NCBI GenBank assembly: GCA_964059195.1
Contig: CAXKWD010000011.1
Coordinates: forward strand, 35,778,766 to 35,842,765
Reading direction: 5' to 3'
Source of the DNA: Ectobius pallidus
Lineage: Eukaryota; Arthropoda; Insecta; Blattodea; Ectobiidae
DNA: 64,000 nt
The stretch's first letter is position 1, and each line of letters starts with the position of its first letter. The position numbers and the translations under genes are program-made. The notes below the pieces were generated by a model. That model was not told the origin of the DNA. It was given only the letters and a program-made list of their open reading frames with translations, and ran no database searches. Below are positions 24,377 through 36,314 of the stretch, in pieces.

Positions 24377-24388
24377 ACTTATAAAGTA
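24377..24388. repeat. TSD, right copy (SINE at 24004)
   Basis: Exact copy of acttataaagta. Confidence 0.8.
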
Positions 24389-26908
24389 CTGACTGTAAGA
24401 TATGTAGAAATGTTGCAGACTAAATAGTACTAAGCTACTGTTCGAAAAAAAATGTTTGCTAAAAAAATATATCTTTTAAGCTACACCAAATTTGGTTCAC
24501 ATATCAGAATTTAGGGGTGACGGAATGAGATGTTAAATTTCACGATTTCATATTCCTTTTTCTCTAGTAATAGGCCTACAGCGGTAATTTTATACCGCTT
24601 TTGTGTTATGAGGACATAAACAAAAGGAATAATACGGAAGTGTTTTGTAAAGCATGTAGTTTTAAAAATACACTAATTTCATTAAACTATTTTCGAAAAG
24701 AATTTTACTTTGATTTTAAGAATCATTTCTTAGCAATCAATCAATACGTCAGAAACTATTTCCTATTACTGTAAAGGAAAGTCAAATTAATAGCTGTCAC
24801 AAATGGATCTCTCAATCCACTTTTATAAAAAGTAGGCCTATACCTGAAAAACTGAGGATTAGCCTAAGCGAAACAGTGCAGGCTTACTTCCCTTCAGAAT
24901 ACACCACTGAATGTTTCACATTTAATATTTTAATTCTGTATTTTAAAGAACCCCGCCATTTGGATCCACAATCCAGCTTGCGCATTTTTAATTGTTGAAC
25001 CTCATAATGCTTGAAACGATATTTAACTGGCCATGCACACTTGAGGAGGGTTGAAATCTGTTGTTTACAATTTATTTTTTTCGCAAATTTTCTTTTCTAC
25101 ATTTTTCATCGATTAAAATTTACAGGATGAAGCCCTTATACAAACTCTGAAATTCTTAAAGATACAGATGAAGACAGATGCATCGTTTTTGTAGTACTAC
25201 AAATCTTTTTTTTAAGGTATTTTGTCTGTATTTTTAAAAACAGAATTGCATACCTACGTTTTCAGGAAAAAAAAACTTATGGGAGTACAATAAAGATAAT
25301 GATTAATTCAAAAAGATGGTGTTCCAAAAAATCGAATGATGTAATCAGAATATACTTTTCTTTATCACATCCATGTGGGAAATAAATGGCTCAAATATAT
25401 AGCTGCACTCATGCACGCAAAATCTCTTGGATAACTGTCTACGAGTATTGATTTGTGACGATGTACTGAAATGTCCATTGTTACGTGACAATCTAACGCC
25501 ATACATCAACACCACTAATTATCTCACTAATCGTACCACAATCGACGTCACACAATCAGTGAATAGTGAAATAAACCTTTTAAAACCAATCAAATTAATG
25601 CCTAATACCCTTAACACTTAACCGGCTCATTCCAGTAATTCAGTACAATTTATTATAGACAATCTTGTAAACTTAATGAACCTAGTCACATATTGAGCAT
25701 TTCTAATAATGCAGTTCAAAAAATCAACAGGTCTCCAAAGTACTTATTTCCTTTTCAGAATTTATATTTTTTGTTAGCTACCCCTTTAGGAAGGCCTATT
25801 TGTTGTGTCACTTTTCCCACATCGAAAAGTCCACTGCAAAAATGTCCATGCTTATAAAAGACATTTCATCAGATGACCAATACCATTACTGCACCTATGT
25901 ATATAATTGTATTATATTATGTATGTGTAGCTATAAATTGAGTGCATTCAATTTAACAATCAGCTATGGGAATATAAGTGGTAAGAGTAATACTAGTTAC
26001 AAAATTTCCTTTCTCATCTGTTAGGAAACACGTCAGCCATTATGAAAAACATTAACATTCTGATTGTCAATTTCTGTACGTGGCAAACACTTCTGCCACA
26101 AATAAAAATGTCAGAAATGTATTATTAATTCCGTGGGAAAAGTTGAAAATATAAGGCAATATACTTTCTGGGTTATTGCTTTTGGAACTATTATTATTGC
26201 ATTTCATTAGGAGGTCTTCGTTAAGAACATTTTTGTTTTTGGCCAATCTAGATAAAATGAGCACTGCATTAATGGACGAAATGACCAAACACCATTTCAT
26301 TATAAATTTCGGTATACCCGACATTTTGACCCGTGGGATTCATGGATTTTATAGTTGTGGTTCTTTTCTGCTACGAACGTTTTTACATTGGACTTCCTTC
26401 TACCGAACAATGGACTTGGGATGGTACTAGCAAATTCGCAATAATCTTACTGTTTTAGGCGCAATCGCTTGGATCTTTACGATTTTCTGTATCGAAATAC
26501 AAGCAGAAAATTGGTGAATCAGCCTTCTTACGATTTTTAAAAGTAATTTATTCTGAAGAAACTAAATTATTCAGAACTAGGTACAGGAACAGTAAAATAA
26601 AATTAGAAACCTAAAACAACGGAATTCAATTACATAGACAGGAAAACCTCGACCGCTGACCGATCCCTGTACTTCAAATTTCAGTTTTTAACCTTCCAAT
26701 TACCACTGGGGTCAATATAATGACAATAATGTAATAATATAATAATAACAATAAACATAATAAATAATCACTAAGTAAATATCTAAAATAGTAATACTGT
26801 TGTTTTCAGGTCCAGAAATGGAAAAGAAATATGGGGGAAATTTCTTGTTAGATTATATCATGGGAGGCAGCCAGCACGAATCGTAATGAAGACGGATCCA
26901 GGTCCAAC
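24389..26908. other. Unassigned intron stretch
   Basis: AT-rich. Two TAGGCCTA octamers (24571, 24833). Open frames of 64-85 codons are not recognisable. Confidence 0.4.
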
Positions 26909-26921
26909 GCGGAATATTGTA
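26909..26921. repeat. TSD, left copy (LINE at 26922)
   Basis: gcggaatattgta, repeated exactly at 29896-29908. Confidence 0.85.
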
Positions 26922-27208
26922 TGGTATGGTAAGGTGCATCTTTATTCTTACATACATATTAAATACATTATCCATAGAATAAATCCAACGCACGGGCCTA
27001 GACGCCGTTCGTGCTTTAACTATGCATATTTTGACAAAGAAAAAAAAAGTAACACTAATAATACAAGACAATATAATACGAAAACTTATGATATAGTACT
27101 GCTATACAGAAAGATTGAGAAAAGAAAGAAAGAAAAAAAATGTACTGATGACAGAAAAGATATGACAATAATAATACAATATAATACATAATAACACACA
27201 GACAAAGA

Positions 27209-29173
27209 TTACTCCCCCTGCCCCTCCCTCCCATCCTTTTCTACCCTGAGCTGTCGGACTTTAGACATGAATTTCCCCACCCCTTCGGAGAATTTTGTAT
27301 CACTCAACAGCTCGAATATCGCCATATGACCTCTTCCAGAGACGACAAAAGAGTCTGGCAGATATCGTTGCCTAAGCATCTCAGTGACTTCACATTCAGA
27401 GAGAATATGTTGTGCTGTCTCATCCTTGTCGCATAGTGGGCATATTCTGGCTCCTTCTGCATTGACGCGTTTCAGTGATTTCCAGGCTCCTAGACGAAAC
27501 CAGGCTAAACCCGTCCTGCTTTCAGCGCTCACCTCATAGAGATATCTTTCTATTCCCCAGTTGGTTTTAATCATTGATTGGATCTCCAGAGCAACCTTGT
27601 CCCTACATTTCCCTTCCGTTATTTGCCTGTCAATATCTCTTAGACGATTCCTGACTTTCCGCCAAACATTTCGTTTGTTCCTCCTGCCTCTTTCGTTTAT
27701 AAATCCAATGCCTATTTCTTCCAAGCCCCTGCGTATTCTTCCCGCCCACGTTATTTGGTCCCTCAATTTAAGTTGCTCTCTATAACATATTGTCCTGATA
27801 AGGGATTGATCGCCATGCATAATCTTCAGGTAGTATTTTAGTGCCTTTATCTTGCAATCTATTGAGACCCTGTGGTTCCCAAATTCCCTTAAAATGCCAC
27901 TATTAGCCGTTCCTTTCCCCACCCCCACTATCTGTTTCAAGAAACCACTTTGCACTTGGTTAAGTTTTTCTGTTCGTTCCCACCCCCAAATCTCTGCCCC
28001 GTATGTAATTGTTGATTTGACTACTGCATTATACACCGTATCTAACAAATTGAGAGAGATTTCCGGAATTTTGTTGCGTATCTTCAGCGTCTCCATAGCT
28101 TTTACCCTACCCCTGTGTTTCGTCACATCGATATGCTTATTCCACTTCCCGTTCATCGTCATTGTCACACCCAAGTACACAAAACTTTTCACATTGTCAA
28201 GCGTCCTTCCATTATATGTCCAAGTCTCTAGTTTGCTGTAAACACAGCCGTTCTTGAAAGTCATAGTCTTAGTCTTTTCTATATTCACCGTCATTCCCCA
28301 TTCCTTAGCGTATATTTCAAGCTTGTCCAGTCCTCTCTGTAAACCGTTGATCGTTCTAGAACATAAAGTCAAATCGTCTGCGTACAACAATACTGGAATA
28401 CCTGCTTCCTCCATAATTGGCGCGTCCATATTTTCCCCTTGCATAGCATCCACTATATCATCAATAGAAAGATTAAAGAGTAAAGGGGAGAGTATGCATC
28501 CCTGCTTTACACCTCGGTGACTGGCGACGCTCTCAGATACTCTGTCTGTGTCGTACTTGACACAAAATTCCACATTGCTATATATTGCTTGCAAGGCTCT
28601 AAGCATTTTACCCGACAATCCTTTCATCCATAATTTATACCAGAGTGCATTTCTATCCACAGTGTCGAAAGCCTTGCGAAAGCCCACGAAGGCACAATGA
28701 AGTTTTCCCCCCTTTTGTGATAACTGTTTCTGCTTCATTGAATCCAGAATGAATATATTATCGACTGTACTGCGACCCTCCATAAACCCCATTTGAAATT
28801 GCGAAATTTTCTCGTGTCGATAAACCCATCCCCTGATTCTTTCATATAGAACTTTACAATAAATTTTACCCATTGTAGGTAATAATGCCACGCCCCTATA
28901 GGAGTCTGGAGATCCAATTGCCCCTTTATTTTTATATATAGGGTGAATGATTGATTCCGCCCAGATTTCCGGATAAGAACCCTCCATAAATAAATTATTA
29001 AAAAGCTTTAATAGCCTTTCCATAAATTCACAATTTCTTGTAGTCGCTTTAAAAAACTCTGATGGCAAGCCATCGCAACCAGGAGCTTTATTATTCTTTA
29101 AAGAATTAATAGCTTTTGTAATTTCTCCCTTTGTGATCTCTGCGTCGAGAGCTGGTATCCCCGGAGTCCCCAT
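27209..29173 (-). pseudogene. LINE reverse transcriptase, long open part (654 codons)
   Basis: Reverse transcriptase of the LINE; it would copy element RNA at a nicked chromosomal target. Visible blocks: NKAPGCDGLPSEFFK (residues 28-42), YRGVALLP near 92-99, the thumb-side GVKQGCILSPLLFN near 221-234, YADD at 264-267 (motif C, both Asp present), and a C-terminal C-x2-C-x7-H-x4-C zinc-binding-like motif at 578, 581, 589 and 594. Motif A reads AFVGFRKAFD: the first catalytic Asp, expected at residue 164, is Gly, so the enzyme should be inactive. The ATG at 29173 is not the natural start. The protein continues upstream in the same frame (DHFRGVYGGDGDWDG) to an in-frame TGA at 29246-29248. Confidence 0.9.
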
Positions 29174-29248
29174 TAGTTCCTCTGGACCTACTATTAAACC
29201 ATCCCAGTCCCCGTCTCCCCCGTAAACGCCTCTAAAATGATCCCGTCA

Positions 29249-29895
29249 TATATTTGGTGCTATTTCATTCCTAATCCACCCCCCTGCCCGTAAGCTTTTG
29301 ATTTTTCCCCAAATTTCTTTCAAATTGCCGTTTCTTGCCACATGACTTAGTTCTTCCGCCTTCCTGAGTTGCCAATCTGATTTTTTTAAGCTGGATAATT
29401 TCTTTATACATTTTTCTCAGTTCCACATATTGTGTCCTAGTTTCATTGTTTTCCACCCTTCGAAACACCCTAGGGGCTTCTACGGCATTCTTCTTTGCGC
29501 TCCTACATTCAGCATCAAACCAGTGATCGCTCCCACCCCCCTTCTTCCTCCTGCGTTCCAGCATATTAGCCGCTGCTCGCTCTAAAATGCCCGTTATCCC
29601 CTCCGCTGACACGTCTTGTCTATTTTGGAGCGCTACCCTTAAGTTACTGAGGAAATTATCCACTAGCTCAGTTCTCCACTTATATCTGTTAATAATTTTG
29701 CCCTGGTTTCCCTCCCGTTGTATTTCTTCACTCCCTTTACATTTCGGCTGCACATTTATCTGCAAGATCAACGGTGAGTGATGCGATTCGATTCTATTCC
29801 CTACCCAAAAATCAGTAATGTATTCAATTAATCCCATACTACATATTATATAATCAATCACACTCGCCCCATTTGCGCAAATGAAAGTAAAGTGT
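29249..29895 (-). pseudogene. LINE endonuclease tail and linker, frameshifted
   Basis: Continues the same protein upstream. From 29895 it reads the end of the endonuclease domain (ANGASVIDYI..., SHHSPL) and a charged linker (RRKKGGGSDHWFDAECRSAK) in one frame to about 29387. At the run of seven T at 29381-29387 (A-run on the coding strand) the frame shifts by one: below it the conserved linker WQLRKAEELSHVARNGNLKE lies in the RT frame. With the TGA at 29246-29248 this makes two disabling lesions besides the motif A change. Confidence 0.85.
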
Positions 29896-29908
29896 GCGGA
29901 ATATTGTA
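29896..29908. repeat. TSD, right copy (LINE at 26922)
   Basis: Exact copy of gcggaatattgta. Confidence 0.85.
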
Positions 29909-31993
29909 AAGGAACGTAGACACGGTACAGTCAGCTTTTGAATTATCTGTGAAGCCCAGCATTTTGCAGAATATTTTGAAGTGGACCAACAAAGAAGATA
30001 ACATTACTTCCGATAACAAATTGGTAGATTTTGGTAGAAAAGAATTTAAATGATTTCTTGGCCTGCTTGTACTTGCAGGAGTGTACAAATGTCACAATTG
30101 TTTTATTCTAAAGGAAAGATTAACCACCCATTAGAACTGAGTGTTATTTATATACTTTTTTGTGAGCTCTTAACAGTCAATTTACTTGAAATGTATAATT
30201 CATGCTAGAATACATCGCCCTTGAGCAAAAACATGCTAATAGGGTGGTTAGAAAATTTGACTGTTTAAATGTTAAAGATTTCTTGGAAAATATTTAAAAC
30301 TGGCATAAGATTCCTAGTCATGTTTTACGTAAAGAAGTTTTATCAGTATGAGTCCATTATTAAAATTCGGATATACGTTCTCGTAATAATTTGAAACCAC
30401 CTCTCTGGATATTTTATTCAATAATAATTTCATATTAAGCGGACATTTTTTGTTAATGTTAGTTTTATCATACTACCATTATAAACTGTGTGTCGTAAAA
30501 TATATTCATTCTTCGAAATTTTTCAAAAGACAAAACGAGGAATTTCCAAGTTCTACAAAGTTATACAAATTAGGAAAACCCTGCCTGAAACCCTGAAGCC
30601 TCTCTAAGAGTTGCAAATTCAGGACATTATGTAGTCGTTTTTGCTTTAACTGAAATTGTGAGAGAGATCGATAAGAAAACTAAAAATCACACAAGTGGTA
30701 TTCACCCCTTTCCTCAGCGAATATGCCGTTAATAAATTACCCCCCCTCCAAAAAAATACAAAGAACATTCGTGAAAACATTCACTACAGTAATTTATTTT
30801 ATATGTCAGTAATCAAACACATATTATTTACCAATCATTTGTATGCATTGTGAAGGTCGTTAATAAGATATGGATCTACTTTTGCGCAATAAACTTAAAC
30901 GTATTAAAAAAATTTAGACCTACGCAGTAAGTCAAATTATTATATAATCGAACACACTTTGTGCGTATAAGCAATTAGGCTATTATTTCACTATTAATAA
31001 ATTTCATTTCACTATTATTTCACTATTTCTCTTTCAAGTGATAAGACAATTCTCTAAAAGTCAACAGTCATAAATATCACACTGTAAAACCGCGTTCTAC
31101 GAGTCATAACTGATCTATAAAGTTAAAGAGAAAGATCTGGATTCTTTTAATCGACTATTAAGCTCTGGAGCTTTAGATCTCCAGAGTTCAGTTTCGTCTG
31201 TGTTCGAAAGATCTCCGACGACAAAACGTTATTAAATACTCAAGTTCCAGCGATGCGTTGGCCATGTTTTGAATCCATAGAGGACAATAGAAGTTCCAGA
31301 AGAAAGTAGATTACTTTGAGCGCAGTAACAAGCTTCTTGTGAAATTAACTTATTTTTAGCCTCCATTTTTCTAGTATCTATTTGTGATGGCTGATGATGA
31401 AGCCAATAATAATAAAATGAAATCACTCACTCGAGATTTAATAACTTTAAGCGATTAACTCCACGAAATACTATATAATTCGGAAAATTTTCAGTAGCAC
31501 AAGGAAAAAAGCAGGCGCTTATTGACAAATTCTCCAATAACACGTCGGGTATTCTCATACAGAACGAGGAAGTCATCTGTATTTTTTCATCTGATGTATT
31601 TTACATGGAGATGAACAAAACACCTTTTCCAATAGTGAGAACTGGACGCTTCCGCTCATTGCACCGACTGAGCGACAATGCATATTATTCTCATCTGTAA
31701 CAGAATCAATAGAATCTGAGCACCTCATATCCGTATCCTTTGCGTACTTTAACTCATATTCGTATCCTTTGCGTTCTTTAATTCATTATCGATAGTATTG
31801 AACGGACAGGCATGTCTGGCCTAGCTACTGACTGAACACAACAATCAATAAGGCGATAACGTCCGTAAATAACATTTTGTAAATAACTTGATGGATTTTG
31901 TAATGTTTTTAAGTTAATCATTAATGAAACCAGGTAATTGTTCAACTATTCTTCTGCTTTTTAGCCAAACGCAGGGATTTAACGTGCAATTTC

Positions 31994-32037
<44 letters not shown>

Positions 32038-32175
32038 TAAATTATTTCAATATTATTATTATTATCATATTAATTTATTTCAAAATTATTATAATATTAT
32101 TTCTAAAATAATATTATTACTACTTTTTTCATGTAAGCGACTATATTCAGGATGCTCCATTACAAATTAGTAATA
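29909..32175. other. Unassigned intron stretch with short tandem repeats
   Basis: A 29-bp unit is tandemly doubled at 31726-31754 and 31755-31783 (catatycgtatcctttgcgt, hctttaayt). An (ATT)14 microsatellite lies at 31994-32035 with further ATT-like sequence to 32125. No gene seen. Confidence 0.55.
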
Positions 32176-32540
32176 ACTCCTTGGCGCTACATTCCTGGAG
32201 GGATTTGGCTTACCACATTTTGTTGCTACATCTTTAACTAGTTACCTACATCATTAATCCTATAAATTCACATACTATTTAAGTAAGTGTGAATTAACTA
32301 TCTACAACTGTTTAAAATCTATAGATTGGACAATTTTTCTAAATTCTTTCAGATATAGATTAAATAATTCCTCTTGTGTCGCTGACCATTGTCCTTTTCT
32401 CACTTCTATATCGTTTCTAAGAGTGACCTTTTCACATCTTAACTTTTCACAAGAATATATTAGGTGTTCCACTGTTTTCGCCCTTGGTGTATTACTACTG
32501 TTACTATTACTACTACTACCGATACTGCTATTATTTATTA
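32176..32540 (-). mobile_element. LINE 3' end with C-terminal coding remnant
   Basis: Minus-strand 32500-32305 reads RAKTVEHLIYSCEKLRCEK, then SATQEELFNLYLKEFRK and a stop. This is the x-TVEH-x-x-x-x-C end typical of some LINE proteins. The 3' untranslated part runs to 32176 and ends with atgtagcgccaaggagt (minus). The same 17 bases end the SINE at 44707. A TAC/AGT microsatellite at 32490-32540 marks the 5' break. Confidence 0.7.
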
Positions 32541-33812
32541 AATACTTTAACAATTTTTGGGGGGGCTATTTTTATAAAGACTTATTTACTCGTAAGTAAA
32601 TAGTAGATATATTCTAATGCGGCAGTAGGCTCTGCTGGAAAGAAAACCCCAACTCATATTGGCCGGCCACGGAATTTAAACCCCCTATTCCTGTTTGGAA
32701 ATGTACCATCTCTGCTACCTCCGTCGAAAAAATATATAACCCTCCTGTCGTCTGACTTATGATGGTTATTCAATGAATTCATTTCACTTCAAATGTGTGT
32801 ATATAGGAGGAAGAGGGCGTGGGAGTGTGGATATTTTCGCACACATGACAGAGAACATTGATGTTTTGAATAAGTGGGAGCAGGAAGCCTTGAGGACGCC
32901 TGGCACGTACAGAGTCAGGATGTCCTCATCATATTTCTAATTCCTTCGTCCTTGTCTGCAGACGGACGGGATACTATTCATGTGCCATCTCTCCAGGCCA
33001 AGGCACTTAATCTCACCTTTGCTTTCTTCAAAACAAATACCGTCAGCAGGAAATAAAATAACGTCAATGTACTGATTTTATAACCCTTTTATTCCTTTCG
33101 ATCAAATTAACACCTGAACAAATTCCATCTAAACCCATTTATAAAGGATATTACATGTATTTATGCAAAGGTCGGGAAGTTAGCGAGAAAAAACAACCTT
33201 ATTTAGTGCTGAATTCTCACGAAATATTGATAAAACATACATTTGCAATTTACGGAATGGAATTACTATCATTCCAGATTTTCTTTACTAATAACAAACC
33301 TCTGTTTTAAGTTTAAGTTTAACGCTTGTAAGTTACTACCAAAGCAACCCACATTATGCTTTAGGTTTTTTTTGGTATAATTTTGCTTTATATTTTAGCA
33401 GATTATGCTTTATTTTTCTTTATGTTTATTTAGGTCCCACAAAATACTGTAGTAGAATTTAAATATCCTTAATACCTAGATTTTATTTAGATTCTTTCAC
33501 TACTTAGATACTTGTAACTAGGGCTAGGAAGTTGAGGAAAAATCCTTTTGTTTTTTAGTGTCCGAAGATGAGGCCTAAAAAAGATACTTTTATTTGTCCT
33601 TTTTTGCTTTTGCGTTTTACGAACTGCCTATTCGACTAAATTTTTACTGCTCTTTCTAAATTTGAATTTGAACAGGCGACAATGATTCGGTGCTGCATCG
33701 TAAAGAAAAGTGGTTTCATGTCTTACAACCTGTTATAAGTTATCCGTGTCTGGTACATCACTTAGACGCTAAATGTTTAAGCAGGCATGTGATTAAGCAA
33801 AATAATGAATAG
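32541..33812. other. Unassigned intron stretch
   Basis: Slightly GC-richer between 32630 and 33010 but with no domain, splice pair or repeat match I can support. Confidence 0.4.
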
Positions 33813-34264
33813 GAGCGGATTTCTATGACCTAAAAAATAGGATATATGCATGCATTTATGACCTAAAAAACATTAAAATATGACCAATAAAATTTAAAAA
33901 ATGTGACTTTACCGTATACACATTGTGTATATTTTTTTAAGTTTCATTTATTAAAATATAATGTTAATTATTTAAAATATCTGTAAATTCTCAAAAAGTA
34001 TCATTATAATGCAAAATTTACAAAATATGATATGAAGCTTCAAAATTTCTTTAATATGGACACAAATATGCTAAAAATATGACCGAACTATGCATATTCA
34101 TACTAAATAGGCTACAATAGTTGAAAACTTCCTAAATATACAGTTATATGCGCAATAAAAGCCGTTCCATTTTCACCAGGATGCTTGGAATCGGGTTTAA
34201 ATAAGTCGGAAACCTGAAATAATGCAAAGGGGAAAAATATGACATGTCATAGAAATCCGCCCAC
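33813..34264. mobile_element. MITE with 15-bp terminal inverted repeats
   Basis: gcggatttctatgac at 33815-33829 has its exact inverse at 34246-34260. The interior is very AT-rich and repeats the word tatgacc/tatgaccta several times (33824, 33866, 33888 and others). Related words occur at 3880-4480. No TSD could be fixed. Confidence 0.55.
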
Positions 34265-34382
34265 TAATATCGAACAACACTGTTATGCTCTCGCTTTCTC
34301 TATGGTGACGTGTGTAGAAAGAAAATAACAAAATCCATTTTTTGAGTAGGAAATCATGGCTTTATATTGCAAATTATTTTAC

Positions 34383-34394
34383 CGTAAAGCTGTT
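34383..34394. repeat. TSD, left copy (SINE at 34395)
   Basis: cgtaaagctgtt; the right copy at 34651-34662 is cgtaaatctgtt, one mismatch. Confidence 0.6.
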
Positions 34395-34650
34395 GGATTA
34401 GATTAGATTAATGATGGGCGGTGTAAGCCTTTCGACTTCTCAACACTGCGACCTTAATAGATCTATTCTAGCAGTCACCACTTTTTTAAATTCAAGGCTT
34501 TTTAATATAGTTTATAATTTTGCTGGGTGATGTCCAGTCCTGAACCCGGGGATTTTTCGTTACTGAAAACCCCACTATCCGGCCGAAAATCGACCCGAAC
34601 CGCCAGGATGAAAGGCAAGTGTGCTACCTATACACCCATGGCGGCGGACC
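34395..34650 (-). mobile_element. tRNA-derived SINE, second family
   Basis: Read on the minus strand from 34650: a tRNA-like head (ccatgggtgtataggtagca for the A-box side, ggcggttcgggtcgatt for the B-box side), a body, and a tail of TCTAA repeats at 34397-34412. Flanked by 12-bp TSDs with one mismatch. It differs in sequence from the SINEs at 24004, 44707, 49256 and 57228. Confidence 0.65.
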
Positions 34651-34662
34651 CGTAAATCTGTT
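34651..34662. repeat. TSD, right copy (SINE at 34395)
   Basis: cgtaaatctgtt. Confidence 0.6.
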
Positions 34663-35160
34663 ATTCTCACGTCCGTGATTTAGTTTGTACGAATATTTGT
34701 ATAGTGGCATTGTATGCAAGTTATTTAAGTGGCTGTACCAAAAGACTTGATTGACGGATGTGAGAGTAAATGAGACAGATGACACAACAATCGAGTGTCG
34801 TCCCCGACATGGCCCAGCGCGTGCAGAGTTAAGTGGCGTGAGCAGATCCCACAACGTTTACGTATTTAACTAACTATTTACGGATTTACGGATTTGTCCT
34901 TCAATAACTGCCTTGAACGACCGAATTTATGAGGCTTTAAATCTGCCGATCAGAACGTGACAAAAGTATCGAATGACGTGCATGACCGATATAATCTTCA
35001 CATGGAGAAAAGTCATCCACGTATATCTGTTTAGGACTTGAAGCAATTGTTCTCTAGCATGATTTGCATTTCATTAAACGTTATTAGAATGCTTCGATGT
35101 CAAAGACAAATCCTTGAGATCAAGGGTAAGTCAAGGGTGTCTTTTATTACTTTCTACGGC

Positions 35161-35172
35161 AGTCATTTTAAG
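35161..35172. repeat. TSD, left copy (RTE-like LINE at 35173)
   Basis: agtcattttaag, repeated exactly at 35815-35826. Confidence 0.85.
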
Positions 35173-35814
35173 AATAATGCGTTACATACTCGTATATCAG
35201 AATAGCCGATAAATCGTTCGAACAAGTGGAGAAATTCAAATATCTGGGAGCAATAATTACAGAAACAAATAATATTAAGGTTGGAGTTAAGTGTCGACTA
35301 AAATCAGGAAATGCTTTTTTTTTCAGTTCAGAAACTCTTATCTTCTCGCCTTCTGTCCAGAAATTAAAAAAAATTATAAGAACATTATCCTGCCGGTAGT
35401 ATTATATGGATGTGAGACATGGTCGCTTACTCTTCGGGAAGAACAGAATCTGAGAGCGTTCAAAAACAGGGTGTTTAGGAAAATATTCGGACCTAAGAGA
35501 GATGAAAATGGGGATTGGAGAAAAATGCATAACAACGAGCTTCTTGAGCTATAATCGTCACCGGATAGAGTAAGGGTAATTAAATCACGGATGAAATGGG
35601 CTGGACATGTTGCACGCATGGGGGAGGAAAGACGTATCTCAAAAGTATTGAATGGGAGACCCGAAGGGAAGAGACCACTTGGAGGACTAGACGTAGATGG
35701 CAGGACAATATTAGGATAGATTTAAGCGCGGCAACGAACCTTCGGGTTTCATAAAATAAATAATATTCCTTTAGTCTGCTGAGGAATTGTCTATTGTCAT
35801 TGAGTAAGTAAATA
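35173..35814 (+). mobile_element. RTE-like LINE, 5'-truncated, with 12-bp TSD
   Basis: Reads the region after the RT domain on the plus strand: SFEQVEKFKYLGAIITE (35216-35265), then after a frame change LPVVLYGCETWSLTLREEQN, FKNRVFRKIFGPKRDENGDW and MKWAGHVARMGEE. These blocks are hallmarks of RTE-type LINE proteins common in arthropods. It ends with the family's 3' terminus (gaggaattgtctattg) and an AAGTAAGTAAAT tail. Several frameshifts and stops. Exact 12-bp TSDs flank it. Confidence 0.9.
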
Positions 35815-35826
35815 AGTCATTTTAAG
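35815..35826. repeat. TSD, right copy (RTE-like LINE at 35173)
   Basis: Exact copy of agtcattttaag. Confidence 0.85.
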
Positions 35827-36314
35827 TTCTGGTTCTGTACGTATCGAATTCAAGTATTCCTGCACTTACAGACTGCCACGTTTTCCGTCTTGCATACACT
35901 TCAGGCGCACTGGCATGTTGTCCTTTGCCTTTATCTTGCCGAAGTAATTGAATTCGATACCTGCAGAACAAAAAATTACGACAGTAGAAAATAATAAAAG
36001 ACACATTTGACTCACCTTTGATCTCAAGGATTTAGCTTTGGCATAGGAGCATTCCGATAACGTGTCATAAAATGCAGAATACGTTCGAGAACAATTTTTC
36101 TTCTTCGCGCCCTTACCAGATATAGCCTACGTGGATGTAAGTACGTTGCATCCATTATTGCAATATTACTAACTGGAGTTTTACTGCATTTTGGTATTGT
36201 AGACACAAAGTGTTTTATTAACCTAATCTGTCAGATTATTATAGAATTATCCTGAACAGTAGTTCATGACAACTGATCAAATTCACGACTGAAGCATTTT
36301 AAAATGTGCTTTCA

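Larger units (their letters stand above)
26922..29895 (-). mobile_element. 5'-truncated non-LTR retrotransposon (LINE) with 13-bp TSD
   Basis: 2974 bases, read on the minus strand, between exact 13-bp TSDs, the signature of target-primed reverse transcription. It starts inside the end of the apurinic-like endonuclease domain (FICANGASVIDYIICSMG; the SDHSPL block appears as SHHSPL), runs through the linker and the whole reverse transcriptase, and ends with a 3' untranslated part of about 290 bases finishing in ACCATACCA. The first part of the endonuclease and any ORF1 are missing. The copy is dead (frameshift, stop, lost catalytic Asp) but its frame is long and its TSD exact, so insertion was fairly recent. 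Confidence 0.93.
34998..36160. mobile_element. Palindromic element with about 220-bp arms, split by an RTE-like LINE
   Basis: Left arm 34998-35172 plus 35815-35862, right arm about 35930-36160 in inverse orientation. Shared blocks: 'catccacgta', 'aattgttctc', 'aaatccttgagatcaa', 'gtcttttatta', 'gtatcgaattcaa'. Removing the LINE at 35173-35814 makes the arms continuous around a 70-base centre. No coding domain is recognised, although the right arm has a 60-codon open frame (36024-36206, minus) and a donor-like GGTGAGT. Confidence 0.7.

Noticed and set aside
36000..36210. Host exon with GGTGAG donor
   Set aside because: The same sequence, including the donor-like word, recurs inverted at 34998-35172; it is part of a palindromic element and the frames contain stops.
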